Assembly (NCBI GenBank): GCA_030145195.1
Contig: JAQYVY010000006.1
Coordinates: 1 to 64,000 of the forward strand
Length of the DNA: 64,000 nucleotides
Source: Desulfuromonadales bacterium
Lineage (GTDB): Bacteria > Desulfobacterota > Desulfuromonadia > Desulfuromonadales > BM103
Reading direction: 5' to 3'
Each line of letters begins with the position of its first letter. Position 1 is the stretch's first letter. The notes beneath the pieces were generated by a model. That model was not told where the DNA came from. It did not search any database and saw only the letters and a program-made list of their open reading frames with translations. Both the position numbers and the translations under genes were made by a program. Positions 49,956 to 59,176 of this stretch are shown piece after piece.

Positions 49956-49987
49956 AAACTGATCTTTTTACCTAAGGAATTTAACCG

Positions 49988-51355
49988 ATGTCTTTTGACT
50001 CTCTTGGCCTGTGCGATGAACTTCTGAGTGCGATTTCCGGTCAGGGTTATACTGTGCCGACCCCTATCCAGGCGCAAGCGATCCCGGTTATTTTCGAGGG
50101 CTGCGATTTGCTGGCGGGGGCTCAGACGGGTACCGGCAAGACGGCGGCCTTCGCCCTGCCCATCGTGCAGGTCCTGAGTGAAACGATTATTAAGAAAAAG
50201 CGGAGAAGTCCCCGCGCTCTGGTTTTGGTGCCGACGCGCGAACTGGCGGCTCAGGTCAGTGAGCAGATGCAAAATTACGGACGGCGTCTGGCGCTACGCT
50301 CGACCATGATCTATGGCGGGGTCAACATCCAGGCGCAGTTTGAACGGCTACACCGCGGCGTCGATATTGTGGTCGCAACGCCGGGACGATTGCTCGATCA
50401 CGCGGAACGGGGCACGATTGAGCTTTCTGAGATCGAGTTTCTGGTGCTCGACGAGGCTGATCGGATGCTCGATCTGGGCTTTATTGACGACATCCTCAAG
50501 GTCGTGGAGTATCTGCCGTCGCAACGCCAGAACCTGCTTTTTTCGGCAACCTACTCGCAAAGTATCAAACAACTCGCCGACGAACTGCTCGATCAGCCGC
50601 GACGGATTGAGGTGGCACGCCGCAATATTGCCGCTGATGCGGTGACTCAGGCCGTTTATCCGGTGGAGCGCAGTCGCAAACGGGAAATGCTCTCACACTT
50701 GATTCGTAAGGGCGAGTGGCATCAAGTGCTGGTCTTCACGCGCACCCGTTACGGCGCTGACAAGCTGACCGAAGAGTTGCTCTTCGACGGCATTAAAGCC
50801 GCTCCTATCCATAGCAATAAGAGTCAGTCGATCCGGACACGGACTCTGGCGGAGTTCAAACAGGGTGAATTTCGGGTGCTGGTGGCGACCGATGTGGCGG
50901 CCCGTGGTCTCGACATTGAAGGCCTGCCGTTTGTGGTGAACTACGACCTGCCGCAGGTTCCCGAAGATTATGTCCATCGGATCGGCCGCACCGGTCGGGC
51001 CGGAGAGGATGGCGTCGCCGTTTCGTTGGTCTGCCCGGCAGAGCAGCCGCTGTTGCTGGCTATTGAGCAGTTGCTTGAATATGTCATCCCACGACAGAGC
51101 ATTGCGGAATTTCCCCAGATTGCAGTCAAACGTGGCGTAAGGGCGAAGACGGGCAAAGCGGCAAAAGGCTCGTCCAAGCCCAAGAAGAAATCCGTAACCT
51201 CGGCAAAGAGCCGACCATCGCCAAAGACTAAGCCACCGGCAAAGCAGGCTCCAAGCTCTAAAAAGACCAGAACCACCCGACGGGATAAAGCTGTGACCGC
51301 ACAGCCCGCCCCAAAGGTCGGTCGCCGCTTGAGCAGGACCAAGCCCAGTAAATGA
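49988..51355 (+). CDS. DEAD-box RNA helicase, RhlE type
   Basis: The 455-residue protein has a Q motif TPIQAQAIP, Walker [10 protein letters not shown] near residue 45, [14 protein letters not shown], the DEAD box in [13 protein letters not shown] near 152, SAT, and motif [15 protein letters not shown] near 325. The last 85 residues are very basic and rich in Lys, Ser and Pro, a likely RNA-binding tail. This layout fits RhlE/SrmB-type helicases for ribosome assembly or cold adaptation. The stop overlaps the VF530 gene by 4 bases. Confidence 0.93.
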   Translation: MSFDSLGLCDELLSAISGQGYTVPTPIQAQAIPVIFEGCDLLAGAQTGTGKTAAFALPIVQVLSETIIKKKRRSPRALVLVPTRELAAQVSEQMQNYGRRLALRSTMIYGGVNIQAQFERLHRGVDIVVATPGRLLDHAERGTIELSEIEFLVLDEADRMLDLGFIDDILKVVEYLPSQRQNLLFSATYSQSIKQLADELLDQPRRIEVARRNIAADAVTQAVYPVERSRKREMLSHLIRKGEWHQVLVFTRTRYGADKLTEELLFDGIKAAPIHSNKSQSIRTRTLAEFKQGEFRVLVATDVAARGLDIEGLPFVVNYDLPQVPEDYVHRIGRTGRAGEDGVAVSLVCPAEQPLLLAIEQLLEYVIPRQSIAEFPQIAVKRGVRAKTGKAAKGSSKPKKKSVTSAKSRPSPKTKPPAKQAPSSKKTRTTRRDKAVTAQPAPKVGRRLSRTKPSK

Positions 51356-51582
51356 CTCAACCTCAAGCCAATAACCCCCTGCATGGCGTGACCTTGGAGC
51401 AGATCGTGAACCGTCTGGTCGAGGCCTATGGTTGGGACGCGTTGGGGCAGCGTGTTGATATTCGGTGCTTTCAGAGTGACCCCTCGGTAAAATCCAGCCT
51501 CAAATTCTTGCGAAAGACTCCCTGGGCGCGGAAACGGGTCGAAGACTTATACCTCGCCAGCCAAAAGAGCGAATTGTTATAG
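51352..51582 (+). CDS. VF530 family (DUF2132) small DNA-binding-like protein
   Basis: The 76-residue protein matches the compact VF530 family: [21 protein letters not shown], then [23 protein letters not shown]. The family fold has a helix arrangement suggesting nucleic-acid binding, but its job is unknown. The ATGA overlap with the helicase implies co-translation and perhaps a shared RNA-related role. Confidence 0.88.
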   Translation: MTQPQANNPLHGVTLEQIVNRLVEAYGWDALGQRVDIRCFQSDPSVKSSLKFLRKTPWARKRVEDLYLASQKSELL

Positions 51583-51700
51583 TGAAGGCTCTTTACATCT
51601 GAGGCCATTCCCTGTTTAAATTGACGTATTGTTACTGATGCCAAGACAACCTGCGGGGCTCGTGACTGTTGCCTCGCTGTCTGCATAGCTTGACCGTCGC

Positions 51701-51725
51701 CAGAGAAAGCCTGGGCCTTTCTCTG
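51701..51725. other. 9-bp hairpin between the VF530 gene and the next gene
   Basis: CAGAGAAAG and CTTTCTCTG pair over a 7-base loop; no T run follows, so terminator function is uncertain. Confidence 0.5.
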
Positions 51726-51772
51726 ACCTGATTAAAAATCTTGATGTTTGCCCCGGCGTGGAGGACGCACCA

Positions 51773-52093
51773 ATGACACTAGAGACATGTACGGATGCCG
51801 CTGTCCTTCATCTGGGTCTGGCAAAGGTTCGCAACCGACGCTGGATACTCTGGGCAACCATTCTGATCTACATGCCAGGCCTGATCCTCGCGCTTGAGTT
51901 GGGGGCCGCAAGCGGGACCCTTGCGAAGTTATTCGCCTGCTGGATTGTCCTGCTCTGTATCGCTGTCGGCCTGGCGACTGTCGTCAAATGTCCCCGTTGT
52001 GACAATACCTACCATACCAACGGACCGACCTTCTTACCGGTTCGCAGCTGTGTCCATTGCGGGTTGCGTCTGAATGCCGACAAAGCGAAATGA
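51773..52093 (+). CDS. small membrane protein with C-terminal zinc ribbon
   Basis: The 106-residue product has two membrane segments (about 25-45 and 54-75) followed by CPRCDNTYH and CVHCG, two CxxC knuckles of a zinc-ribbon type. GGAGG lies 8 bases before the ATG at 51773. I do not recognise the family. Confidence 0.65.
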   Translation: MTLETCTDAAVLHLGLAKVRNRRWILWATILIYMPGLILALELGAASGTLAKLFACWIVLLCIAVGLATVVKCPRCDNTYHTNGPTFLPVRSCVHCGLRLNADKAK

Positions 52094-52197
52094 ACCTGGT
52101 GTTCCAGCCTCTGGTTATAGTCTTCTTTAAACGTTTTCTGCTCTCAATAGAACATCCGTCCACCAATGATTCCGCTTGGTGGTAAGGGGCTGTTGTT

Positions 52198-52881
52198 ATG
52201 AAACAGATACTGCTCTTTCTGCTCTTTGGTTTTTTTCTGCTGGCCACTGATCGCACCGAGCTCTGTGCAAAGATCTATAAGTATGTGGATGATAAAGGCA
52301 CGATGTCCTTTGTCGATGATGAGTCAAAGATCCCCGCAAAATATCGGACCAAAGCCTCAAAGCTTAAGGAAGTGACCGATGGGATGTCTCCCGAAGAGCG
52401 CAAAACTTATGAGGACAACAAGAAAGCGGAGTCGGCCGGGAAAGCTGCCGCTCAGCGTAGTGCCGAACAGCTCAGGTCTGAGAAAGAAAGCCGTGCGGCA
52501 AGTGTGACTCATGTCAATATTATGGGGAATATGGTTATCGTCCCCATCAAGGTTCGGCATGGGCGTAATACCGCAACCTTGAAAATGTTGCTCGACACCG
52601 GCGCCAGTAAAACCGTTATCTACTTGCCAGCCCTGGAGCGCTTCAGCTTTCGTCGGAGTGAGCTTGGTTTTGCCCAACTTGCGGGCGGCTATGTTGTGCC
52701 GACCGAAACCGTTGAGTTTTATAAGGTCGAAGTCGGGCCATATGTACAAAAGCGTATGTCAATAATGATTATTGACAGTGTCAGAAATTCTCCTTTCGAT
52801 GGCTTGCTGGGGATGGATTTTTTGCGGCAACATAAATACGAAGTCGACTTTGCCAGAAGTGTTATCGTCTGGAATGATTAA
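52198..52881 (+). CDS. exported retropepsin-like aspartic protease with DUF4124-like N-terminal part
   Basis: The 227-residue protein begins with a signal peptide (about 1-24), then a DUF4124-like segment (IYKYVDDKGTMSFVDDESKIP), a charged helical linker, and a retropepsin-type domain (about 105-225). The aspartic protease motif is LLDTGASKTVI near residue 130, and PFDGLLGMDFL near 202 is the usual second landmark. Single-domain proteases of this kind act as homodimers, probably in the periplasm. The substrate is unknown. Confidence 0.82.
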   Translation: MKQILLFLLFGFFLLATDRTELCAKIYKYVDDKGTMSFVDDESKIPAKYRTKASKLKEVTDGMSPEERKTYEDNKKAESAGKAAAQRSAEQLRSEKESRAASVTHVNIMGNMVIVPIKVRHGRNTATLKMLLDTGASKTVIYLPALERFSFRRSELGFAQLAGGYVVPTETVEFYKVEVGPYVQKRMSIMIIDSVRNSPFDGLLGMDFLRQHKYEVDFARSVIVWND

Positions 52882-52900
52882 GTAACCGGCAAGGCTGTTT

Positions 52901-53143
52901 TTGGCAAAGCCATCCATCTCCGAGTCGCCAGCGCCGCCGTGCTTTGGCAGCTTTCTTTCCCGCCCAAGCGAGTTTTCTGCTGCTCAACCGGAAGGTTCGT
53001 TGCGACCCGAGATACCTTTCGAAAAACCACGGCAGCTGCACTTGAAAAATCCTGAAAAGTACGTGGAACTGAGAAAATTCTACCAACGCGATCCGCAGCA
53101 GAGGGTTGAATTTCGAACCTGTGGCGGCGAAGGTTGTTTATGA
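52901..53143 (+). CDS. uncertain small ORF before the RNase H gene
   Basis: An 80-codon frame with a TTG start overlaps the next gene by 4 bases. Its second half (FEKPRQLHLKNPEKYVELRK) looks protein-like and ends with CGGEGC, but there is no clear ribosome site and no recognised family. Confidence 0.35.
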   Translation: MAKPSISESPAPPCFGSFLSRPSEFSAAQPEGSLRPEIPFEKPRQLHLKNPEKYVELRKFYQRDPQQRVEFRTCGGEGCL

Positions 53144-53619
53144 ATGAACTGATACTCTTTACCGATGGCAGTGTGCATGCGCAGTCGAAGGTTGGCTATG
53201 GGGCTTATCTTCTGCTGTCCCCTACGGAACTTTCGTCGGCGGAGTTGAAGTTTCGAGTGAAGTTGCAGCGCTTTGAGCAGACCTCTTCAACCAAACTGGA
53301 GTTGCAGACGTTGTTGTGGGCTCTCAACGAGATTCAGGTTTCTGGGTGCAGATTAACGGTCTACACGGATTCTCAAAACCTTGTCGGGTTACCGGCAAGA
53401 CGAGAACGCCTGGAGCAAACGGATTATCGTTCCAAACAAAACAGACGGTTGCATAATTATGAGCTGTATCAGGAGTTTTATCGGTTGACTGATCGCCTGG
53501 ATTTTGAGTTGGTTAAAGTCTGTGGCCATCAGGCGTCAAAGCAAAAAGATCATATTGATAGACTGTTTACGCTTGTGGATAGAGCGTCGAGGGCCGCGCT
53601 GAGAAATGAGCCTCGCTGA
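53140..53619 (+). CDS. ribonuclease HI-like protein
   Basis: The 159-residue protein has the RNase H fold with acidic residues in place: LFTDGSV near residue 8, TKLELQTLLWAL near 52, VYTDSQNL near 74 and a C-terminal Asp in VDRASRAALRN. It should cut RNA in RNA:DNA hybrids. GAAGG lies 6 bases before the ATG at 53140; a TTG two codons earlier is less likely. Confidence 0.85.
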   Translation: MNELILFTDGSVHAQSKVGYGAYLLLSPTELSSAELKFRVKLQRFEQTSSTKLELQTLLWALNEIQVSGCRLTVYTDSQNLVGLPARRERLEQTDYRSKQNRRLHNYELYQEFYRLTDRLDFELVKVCGHQASKQKDHIDRLFTLVDRASRAALRNEPR

Positions 53620-53655
53620 TTTTTATCGCATGAGCTCACGCCGCTTGGTGTTATC

Positions 53656-53690
53656 TTGACCCATACGCGCACATCGATTAATGTGTGCGC
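53656..53690 (+). promoter_or_regulatory. promoter with overlapping inverted repeat
   Basis: TTGACC (53656-53661) and TAATGT are 17 bp apart. The inverted repeat GCGCACA / TGTGCGC (53667-53673 and 53684-53690) spans the spacer and -10 box, so it may be an operator for the downstream DUF6178 gene. Confidence 0.4.
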
Positions 53691-53717
53691 CCTATTTAAC
53701 TGTTACGGAGCCTTGAA

Positions 53718-55379
53718 ATGTCCATAAAACCTGCCATGTCTGGAATCAACTCAGCTGATTTTTCCCGGTTGTCGCCTGCCGAACAAATTGATGTGCTCCG
53801 CTGTCAGGATGCCCGGCAAAAGACCAGCTTGATTCTTGACGCGCCAAACGGTGCCGAACTCATGGCTCAATTGTCGGCACAAGAGGTTTACCTGCTTGCT
53901 GTGGAGCGTGGTCCAGAGCATCTTCCCGAGTTGCTGAGCCTGGCGACCCCCGAGCAGTGGAGCGGGTTCATTGATCTCGATTGCTGGGACGGTGACCAGT
54001 TTAATTCCGATAACACCCATCGCTGGCTTATTTCGTTGCTGCAGGGTGAAGAAGAAACTGCCTTTACTGTTTTGAGTGAGATGAACTTTGAGCAGCTGGT
54101 CCTGATCTTCAAGGCTGAAATGGACATCTTGTCGGGTCCAGATGCAGATGAGAACAGTGACGCCCGGATTGATGCAGTCAAGCGTGATGGCGGCTACGAG
54201 ATTTCCTATTACACCGAGAATGGCTCCAAGCTGTTCGGCAGACTTCTTGATGTACTGCAAAGCTATTCTCCAGAATTATTTGTCTACCTGCTAGAGGCGG
54301 TTCGCGCCGAGACCATGGGCCTGATCGTGGAGAGTGTTTACCAGCAACGGACCGGACGTCTGCAGGATATGGGCATCCCGGAATCTTTTACCGCGCGCAA
54401 AGTTTATACCTGGCTTGACCCGGAGTCGTATCGTCAGGAGCGACCGATTAAGCTGACCCCCGGTGTGAGTGAAACCAGTGCCCCCGGTTTTACCCTGACG
54501 CTGGTTCGACCCAAGGGTCTGCTGGCCGAAGTGTTGGCTGACGGGCTGGATGAAAGCCTGGCCTGGGAACTGGCCAACGTGGTTAACAAGGTGATCATGG
54601 CCGATCGGATTGAGATGGGCAACGTTGATCAAGTCACCCAGGTGATCAGCAAGGTCGATGCTTATCTCAACCTGGGGCTTGAGTGGCTGGCTGATAACGA
54701 TGTTGCTGCCGCCAGAAGCTGTCTGAATGACTGCTACTGTGAAGACTTGTTTCGCCTCGGCTTCAGCCTGACGCTGCGCCTGAAACGCCGCGGTGATGCT
54801 CTCTTGAAAACCACGGTTGCCCCTTACCTCAATCACCATTTTCGTTCTTGTCTTGCGGCGCTCAAGCAGTTTCCGCCACTCTTTTTTGAAGGTATTGCCG
54901 ATCCGACCCGAGGTGGTACGCGCCTCTTTGCCACTCTTGCTGAGATCGGTTTAGCGGAGCAATGGCTTGGTCAAATTGAACTTCAGCACCAGCTCTTTGT
55001 CGAAATCATGCATTTTCCACTGCCGGATCCTCAGGTCGTGAACCTTGACGGTTGTCAGCCCAATGATGTTGATGATCTGACCCTGGTGGAATTCTTCCTG
55101 ACCGCGCTGGCCAACAAGCTTCTCGGACGGGACTTTCTGCCCCTGCCGATCGCCGAGGAAGAACTTGCCGGTCTGCACGGCATGGTCTCGCAATCGGGAG
55201 AGATGAACCCACGTCTGCGCGAAGAAACCGTGAAGTGGCTTGAATCGTTATTGCCGGGTTGCGGTGCTTTTGCTGCTTATTGCCTGGATGTTTGGGCTGG
55301 GGAGTTTTGTTCGGTTGGTTTTGAAGATATTGATCCGCGCTTTGTCGGTGGCTTGATTATCCAGCTTGAGGAGCTCTGA
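53718..55379 (+). CDS. DUF6178 family protein
   Basis: The 553-residue soluble protein matches the deltaproteobacterial DUF6178 family, including the segments EVYLLAVERGPEHLPELLSL near residue 55 and PESFTARKVYTWLDPESY near 220. It is mostly helical with many Leu and Glu and has no membrane segment. Its function is unknown. It stands alone after an operator-like inverted repeat. Confidence 0.8.
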   Translation: MSIKPAMSGINSADFSRLSPAEQIDVLRCQDARQKTSLILDAPNGAELMAQLSAQEVYLLAVERGPEHLPELLSLATPEQWSGFIDLDCWDGDQFNSDNTHRWLISLLQGEEETAFTVLSEMNFEQLVLIFKAEMDILSGPDADENSDARIDAVKRDGGYEISYYTENGSKLFGRLLDVLQSYSPELFVYLLEAVRAETMGLIVESVYQQRTGRLQDMGIPESFTARKVYTWLDPESYRQERPIKLTPGVSETSAPGFTLTLVRPKGLLAEVLADGLDESLAWELANVVNKVIMADRIEMGNVDQVTQVISKVDAYLNLGLEWLADNDVAAARSCLNDCYCEDLFRLGFSLTLRLKRRGDALLKTTVAPYLNHHFRSCLAALKQFPPLFFEGIADPTRGGTRLFATLAEIGLAEQWLGQIELQHQLFVEIMHFPLPDPQVVNLDGCQPNDVDDLTLVEFFLTALANKLLGRDFLPLPIAEEELAGLHGMVSQSGEMNPRLREETVKWLESLLPGCGAFAAYCLDVWAGEFCSVGFEDIDPRFVGGLIIQLEEL

Positions 55380-55394
55380 CAACAAAAGATTTGC

Positions 55395-55476
55395 TGAGAA
55401 GGCACTGGGGCGCAACGCAAAACAAGAATGTTTGTCTTGGTGTCTCCGTGTCTTTGTGGCCAAACGCTCTATATTT
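55395..55476. repeat. intergenic repeat of the CTTGGTG/CCGTGTC family
   Basis: Between two convergent genes the sequence reads GGCACTGGGGCGCAACGCAA, then CTTGGTGTCTCCGTGTCTTT and GTGGCC, close to the arms at 57873-58007. Confidence 0.6.
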
Positions 55477-55857
55477 TCAATCTTCCGGTAGCGGTTCCGG
55501 CTGCTCTTCAATCGGGGGTTTGCCGCCGGCAATAATCCCCTTAAACCATTCGGGCCGATTGTCGGTCGAATCATTCACCGAATACTGGTAGGGACTCTCC
55601 AGAAAACGAACGAGCTCCTCAAAGTAATCCTTGGTGAATTGATCGATCGGTCGTTCTGAAAGTTGGTTGCGAATCTGAATAATCCTTTCTATAAAATCTT
55701 TTTTGAAGGCCGCGTTTTGTTCACTCAATGAGACTAGGGCGATGAGTAACACGTGACTGATGGCCTGAATTTGACCCGCTTGACTCTGGATCGTCTCCGC
55801 AGACTTGGTGGCAAACTCGATCATCTTCTGCTCAATTTCTGTCGGTTGGTCAGACAT
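55477..55857 (-). CDS. hypothetical helical protein
   Basis: The 126-residue product is charged and helical with a hydrophobic centre (ISHVLLIALVSLSEQNAAF near residue 33) and a Pro- and Glu-rich tail. GGGGAGAGG lies just before the ATG. The hydrophobic stretch is too polar on its flanks to call a membrane helix with confidence. I do not recognise the family. Confidence 0.65.
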   Translation of the reverse strand: MSDQPTEIEQKMIEFATKSAETIQSQAGQIQAISHVLLIALVSLSEQNAAFKKDFIERIIQIRNQLSERPIDQFTKDYFEELVRFLESPYQYSVNDSTDNRPEWFKGIIAGGKPPIEEQPEPLPED

Positions 55858-56041
55858 ATCCTCTCCCCTTTAAAAACAAAAAAAGCATGCTCGTTCGCAG
55901 AGGACACAAAGCAATGCAACTGTTTGTGCTTTAACCCTGGCCTGGTGGTTCACCTTTGCGTGAGATGAAACTTAAAATCCGGTAACAGCCTTTCTTCGCT
56001 CGTTGAATTGCCCTTGCGACTTTCCTCGTAATTATAGCTGA

Positions 56042-57742
56042 TTATTGGCTGGAATGATGTTCCTCGACCCGCATTTTCTGCCCGGTTTCAGTCAGGTAGA
56101 AGAAAAGATAAGTCGTGCGCTGCGCAGAGCTGTGCAAGGTTTTGAATATCGTTGCGAAATACTGCAACTTGATTCCTTGTCCTTTAATTTCATCAGTTTT
56201 GCTTTGCACGGCTTTTTGCACCCAGTGCTGTTCGGCTGAGGTGAGCGTGGTCTCAAACAGAGCGGGAAGGTGTCTGGTGACAACGCGTTCACAACGGGCA
56301 TAATCGTAGGCCAGACTTTCTAAAAGACGTGTTTGCAATGCGTCCTTGTCGCGTGCCTGGATGATTTCAAAGAGGTTCTGAACGAGGGCTTGACGACTCA
56401 GTGGAAAACGGAACAAGTCGCGCTGACGCCATTGCCCCGCCAGCCATACTAGCCCCGCAGCAAAGGAGCCGGTTGCTGTGCTTAACTCGTGTAGAAACGT
56501 CTGAAAACAGCCGCTGTTGTAAGTCAGGTCGATAAGGCGACTGATCTCCTGTAGCTGCTGTAACTCCGCAAAGGATAACTCTTGACTGGCCAGGACCGTG
56601 TACGGCGGATTCGGGTCAAATCGGATCTGCAACTCTGCGGCCTGATCACGCAGTGGCGAACCCGGGAGCAACTTGACCGGTTCGATTTGCAGGTGTTGCG
56701 GCGCAAGCAGCATCACCCGGTCGATCGAAGCGAGAAAGTTGTCAAGGCGATCACCGGGTAAACCGGCCACCAGGTCAAGATGCAAGTTGATGCGATTGCT
56801 TTTGCGCAGATGCCGTACATTCTCTTCGAGTTTTGTCAGGCTGACCTTGCGATCAATGGCGTCGAGGGTGCTCTCCAGGGTGGATTGTACGCCGATTTCA
56901 AACTGGAACATCTCAGGCGGCACTGTGTCGAGCAGTTCAAGGGTCGGCTTGTCGAGCAGATGGGCGGCAATCTCGAAATGGAAATGGGTCGACTGATTGT
57001 GTTCAAGAATGAAGCGGAACAGTTCCCTGGCTCGCTTGGCATCGTAGTTGAACGTGCGATCGATCAATTTGACCTTGGCGACCTTGTGCTGCATCAAAAA
57101 AAGCAGGTCGCTGTGGATGCGTTCGAGCGAATAGGAGCGCAGGTGGTTGTCGCGGGCACTCAGGCAGAAGCTGCAGCGGAAGGGACAACCCCGGCTGGTT
57201 TCGTAATAAACAAAGCCGCGCTTGAGGTCCGTCAAGCCGAGCCGGAAAGGCGAGGGGATGCTGTCGAGGTCAGTGAGCGGCGGGCTGTCAGGTCCGCTGA
57301 CCAGTTCTGAGCCCTGGCGGAGCACGAGGCGAGGGATGACGCCCGGTGGCTGTCCCTGTTGCCAGGCCGTCAGTAAAGTTCGCAGCGGTTCTTCGCCTTC
57401 GCCGCGGATCAATGCCGTAATGCCAGGATGACGGTCAAAGAGTTCGTCACCCTCAAAGGAGACTTCGGGGCCACCCAGGACAATGCGCAATTCGGGGCGG
57501 GCCACCGACAGGGCATCGACTAAATCGAGGATTTCCCGGCGGTTCCAGATATAGACCGAGAAGGCGACGACCTCCGGTTTCTCCGACAACAGCATGGCGA
57601 GGATTGATTCTCTCGGTTCGTGAACGGTGAACTCGCGGATCAAGAGGTCGCCGCAATCATCGCCACAGTAGGCGACCAGGCAGGGCAGGGCCAGGCTGTT
57701 GTGAATGAATTTGCTGTGCAGGGTCGTCAGAAGTGTGCGCAT
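56042..57742 (-). CDS. B12-binding radical SAM protein (DUF4080 type)
   Basis: The 566-residue protein has an N-terminal cobalamin-binding-like domain (about 1-135, with IVLGGPEVSFE), a radical SAM domain with CPFRCSFC near residue 190, and a C-terminal region typical of the DUF4080 group. The usual DxHxxG cobalamin motif is not visible, so B12 binding is uncertain. Family members are anaerobic enzymes that methylate or rearrange unknown substrates. It is a single gene. Confidence 0.82.
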   Translation of the reverse strand: MRTLLTTLHSKFIHNSLALPCLVAYCGDDCGDLLIREFTVHEPRESILAMLLSEKPEVVAFSVYIWNRREILDLVDALSVARPELRIVLGGPEVSFEGDELFDRHPGITALIRGEGEEPLRTLLTAWQQGQPPGVIPRLVLRQGSELVSGPDSPPLTDLDSIPSPFRLGLTDLKRGFVYYETSRGCPFRCSFCLSARDNHLRSYSLERIHSDLLFLMQHKVAKVKLIDRTFNYDAKRARELFRFILEHNQSTHFHFEIAAHLLDKPTLELLDTVPPEMFQFEIGVQSTLESTLDAIDRKVSLTKLEENVRHLRKSNRINLHLDLVAGLPGDRLDNFLASIDRVMLLAPQHLQIEPVKLLPGSPLRDQAAELQIRFDPNPPYTVLASQELSFAELQQLQEISRLIDLTYNSGCFQTFLHELSTATGSFAAGLVWLAGQWRQRDLFRFPLSRQALVQNLFEIIQARDKDALQTRLLESLAYDYARCERVVTRHLPALFETTLTSAEQHWVQKAVQSKTDEIKGQGIKLQYFATIFKTLHSSAQRTTYLFFYLTETGQKMRVEEHHSSQ

Positions 57743-57872
57743 GGGGTAAGAATAACCAAGCTGCGGCGAGACATAAAGGAGAAATGTTGGGTTTTCGCAC
57801 GAAGCGAAGAAATTTATACGTATTTACAACTTTAAGAGATTAATCTTTTTCGGACTTATAACCAAAACAAAG

Positions 57873-58007
57873 GTTAGCCACTAAGTCACCAAGACACGGA
57901 GCAAATGTTTGTATTCGTCTTTAAACAGCAAAATTTCGTAATCGTAAATATCGATTTTTACCGGGCAACGTAAACTTCTTGGTGGCTTCGTGCCTTAGTG
58001 GCCAGCA
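57873..58007. repeat. inverted intergenic repeat flanking about 80 bp
   Basis: The left arm GTTAGCCACTAAGTCACCAA and GACACGGAG (from 57873) faces the right arm CTTGGTGGCTTCGTGCCTTA and GTGGCC (57979-58004). The arms are imperfect inverted copies. The remaining intergenic bases (57743-57872) hold no gene I can support. Confidence 0.75.
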
Positions 58008-58039
58008 ATCCTGTTTTCTGGTTTTAAACCTGTCAAAGT

Positions 58040-58876
58040 TTAACTGCGTGGAACGAACTTGCCAGGCTCCACATAGGTGCTGTAGTCGTGACGTCGCCAG
58101 CGGAAGGGCAGGTCAACAATCTCCCCTGGGAGGGTGATATTGTAGAGGGCGCGCAGGGCCTCCAAAACCACCGCGCGTTGCTGGGCGGCGTTGCCTGGCT
58201 CACCCAGTGGGTGACCGAAGGGCCAGCGCAGGTACACGGTTCGCGGCGGCTGCACTTTCTCAGTGTACTCGCGCACGATTGAGATTCCGATGGTCGCGAT
58301 GCCCGCTTTTTCAATCTCTCTCTGGATCAGTCCCACGGACTGATTGCAGATGCCTCAGGCCGGAGTCAACAGCACGACGTCGATGTCGTCCTGTCTGAGC
58401 CTGGCGACGACTTGCTTTGCCGTTTGGCTGATCAAGGTGGCAATGTGGCGGCCGTCGATGTGGCCCATGAAAGAGTAGTGCGTGTCGGCCAGAGAGCCGA
58501 TGACACCTTCTTGCTGCAATTCTCGCAATCGGTCGAGCGGCAGTATGATGTTGAGATCCTTCTCGGCGTCACTATGGTCGTAGTAGTCGTGAGTGATTCG
58601 GTAGTCGTCACCGATGGTCGCACTGGTTATCTCCCGAAAGCTCGGGTCGCCTTCGCTGTCTTGCATGTCAAAGGGGGCCTGTTCGGTGTGGTGAACGCCT
58701 GAGGTGGTGACCACGGCCAGTTTGCAGTCGCTCAGAGGTTTTTTCAAGGAGGTCCAGGGGATCGCTTCGCCCGACTCCCATGGCTCATAGGCGGTGATGA
58801 AGCGTTGTGCGAGACTTGGGTAGCGGGTGATCACTTTAGCGATCAGGCGATTCTTGATTCTATTTGTTATCGACAT
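58040..58876 (-). CDS. GrdB-like selenoprotein with in-frame TGA (Sec174)
   Basis: Two frames (58355-58876 and 58040-58336) are in the same phase and separated only by a TGA. Read through as selenocysteine they give a 278-residue protein resembling the selenoprotein B family of glycine/betaine/sarcosine/D-proline reductases: FDMQDSEGDPSFREI near residue 68, THDYYDHSDAEKDLN near 94, FMGHI near 137, and LLTPA-Sec-GIC near 174. In relatives the Sec position is often Cys within a CxxC-type motif. A hairpin fitting a bacterial SECIS follows the TGA. AGGAG lies 9 bases before the ATG. The substrate is unknown. Confidence 0.87.
58326..58344 (-). promoter_or_regulatory. SECIS-like hairpin after the Sec codon
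   Basis: In the mRNA, ATCAGTCC and GGACTGAT form a perfect 8-bp stem with a GTG apical loop, beginning 10 bases after the TGA at 58355-58357. Bacterial SECIS elements are hairpins at this distance with G and U in the loop, recognised by SelB. Confidence 0.78.
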
Positions 58877-59176
58877 CCAGCTTTCTCCTGAAACGTTGGC
58901 ATTAGAGTAAAATCTACATTTGTATTTTTATCGGTCTTTGCCTCGTTCGTCAACAATGTGTGCCTAAATGGCGCGTGGAATGTCGCGAGTCCATCCAGCT
59001 TTTCGAATGGGCTCGGATCTTTGTAATTTTTATGTGTGGCTGTTCATTGAACAATAGGGCGTTCGCTGGCGCTGGTCAGTGAGGGCGTAACGGAGAAATT
59101 GTTTTAAAATAACTGTCTGTGGTAAGTTTTAGTGATTATTTCTTTTCCCGAAGATTCAAGAGCAGAGGTATCACAC
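58877..59176. other. divergent intergenic region
   Basis: This 300-base region separates the selenoprotein gene (minus) from the radical SAM gene (plus). It is AT-rich on the selenoprotein side. I see no gene and no convincing promoter pair. Confidence 0.4.
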
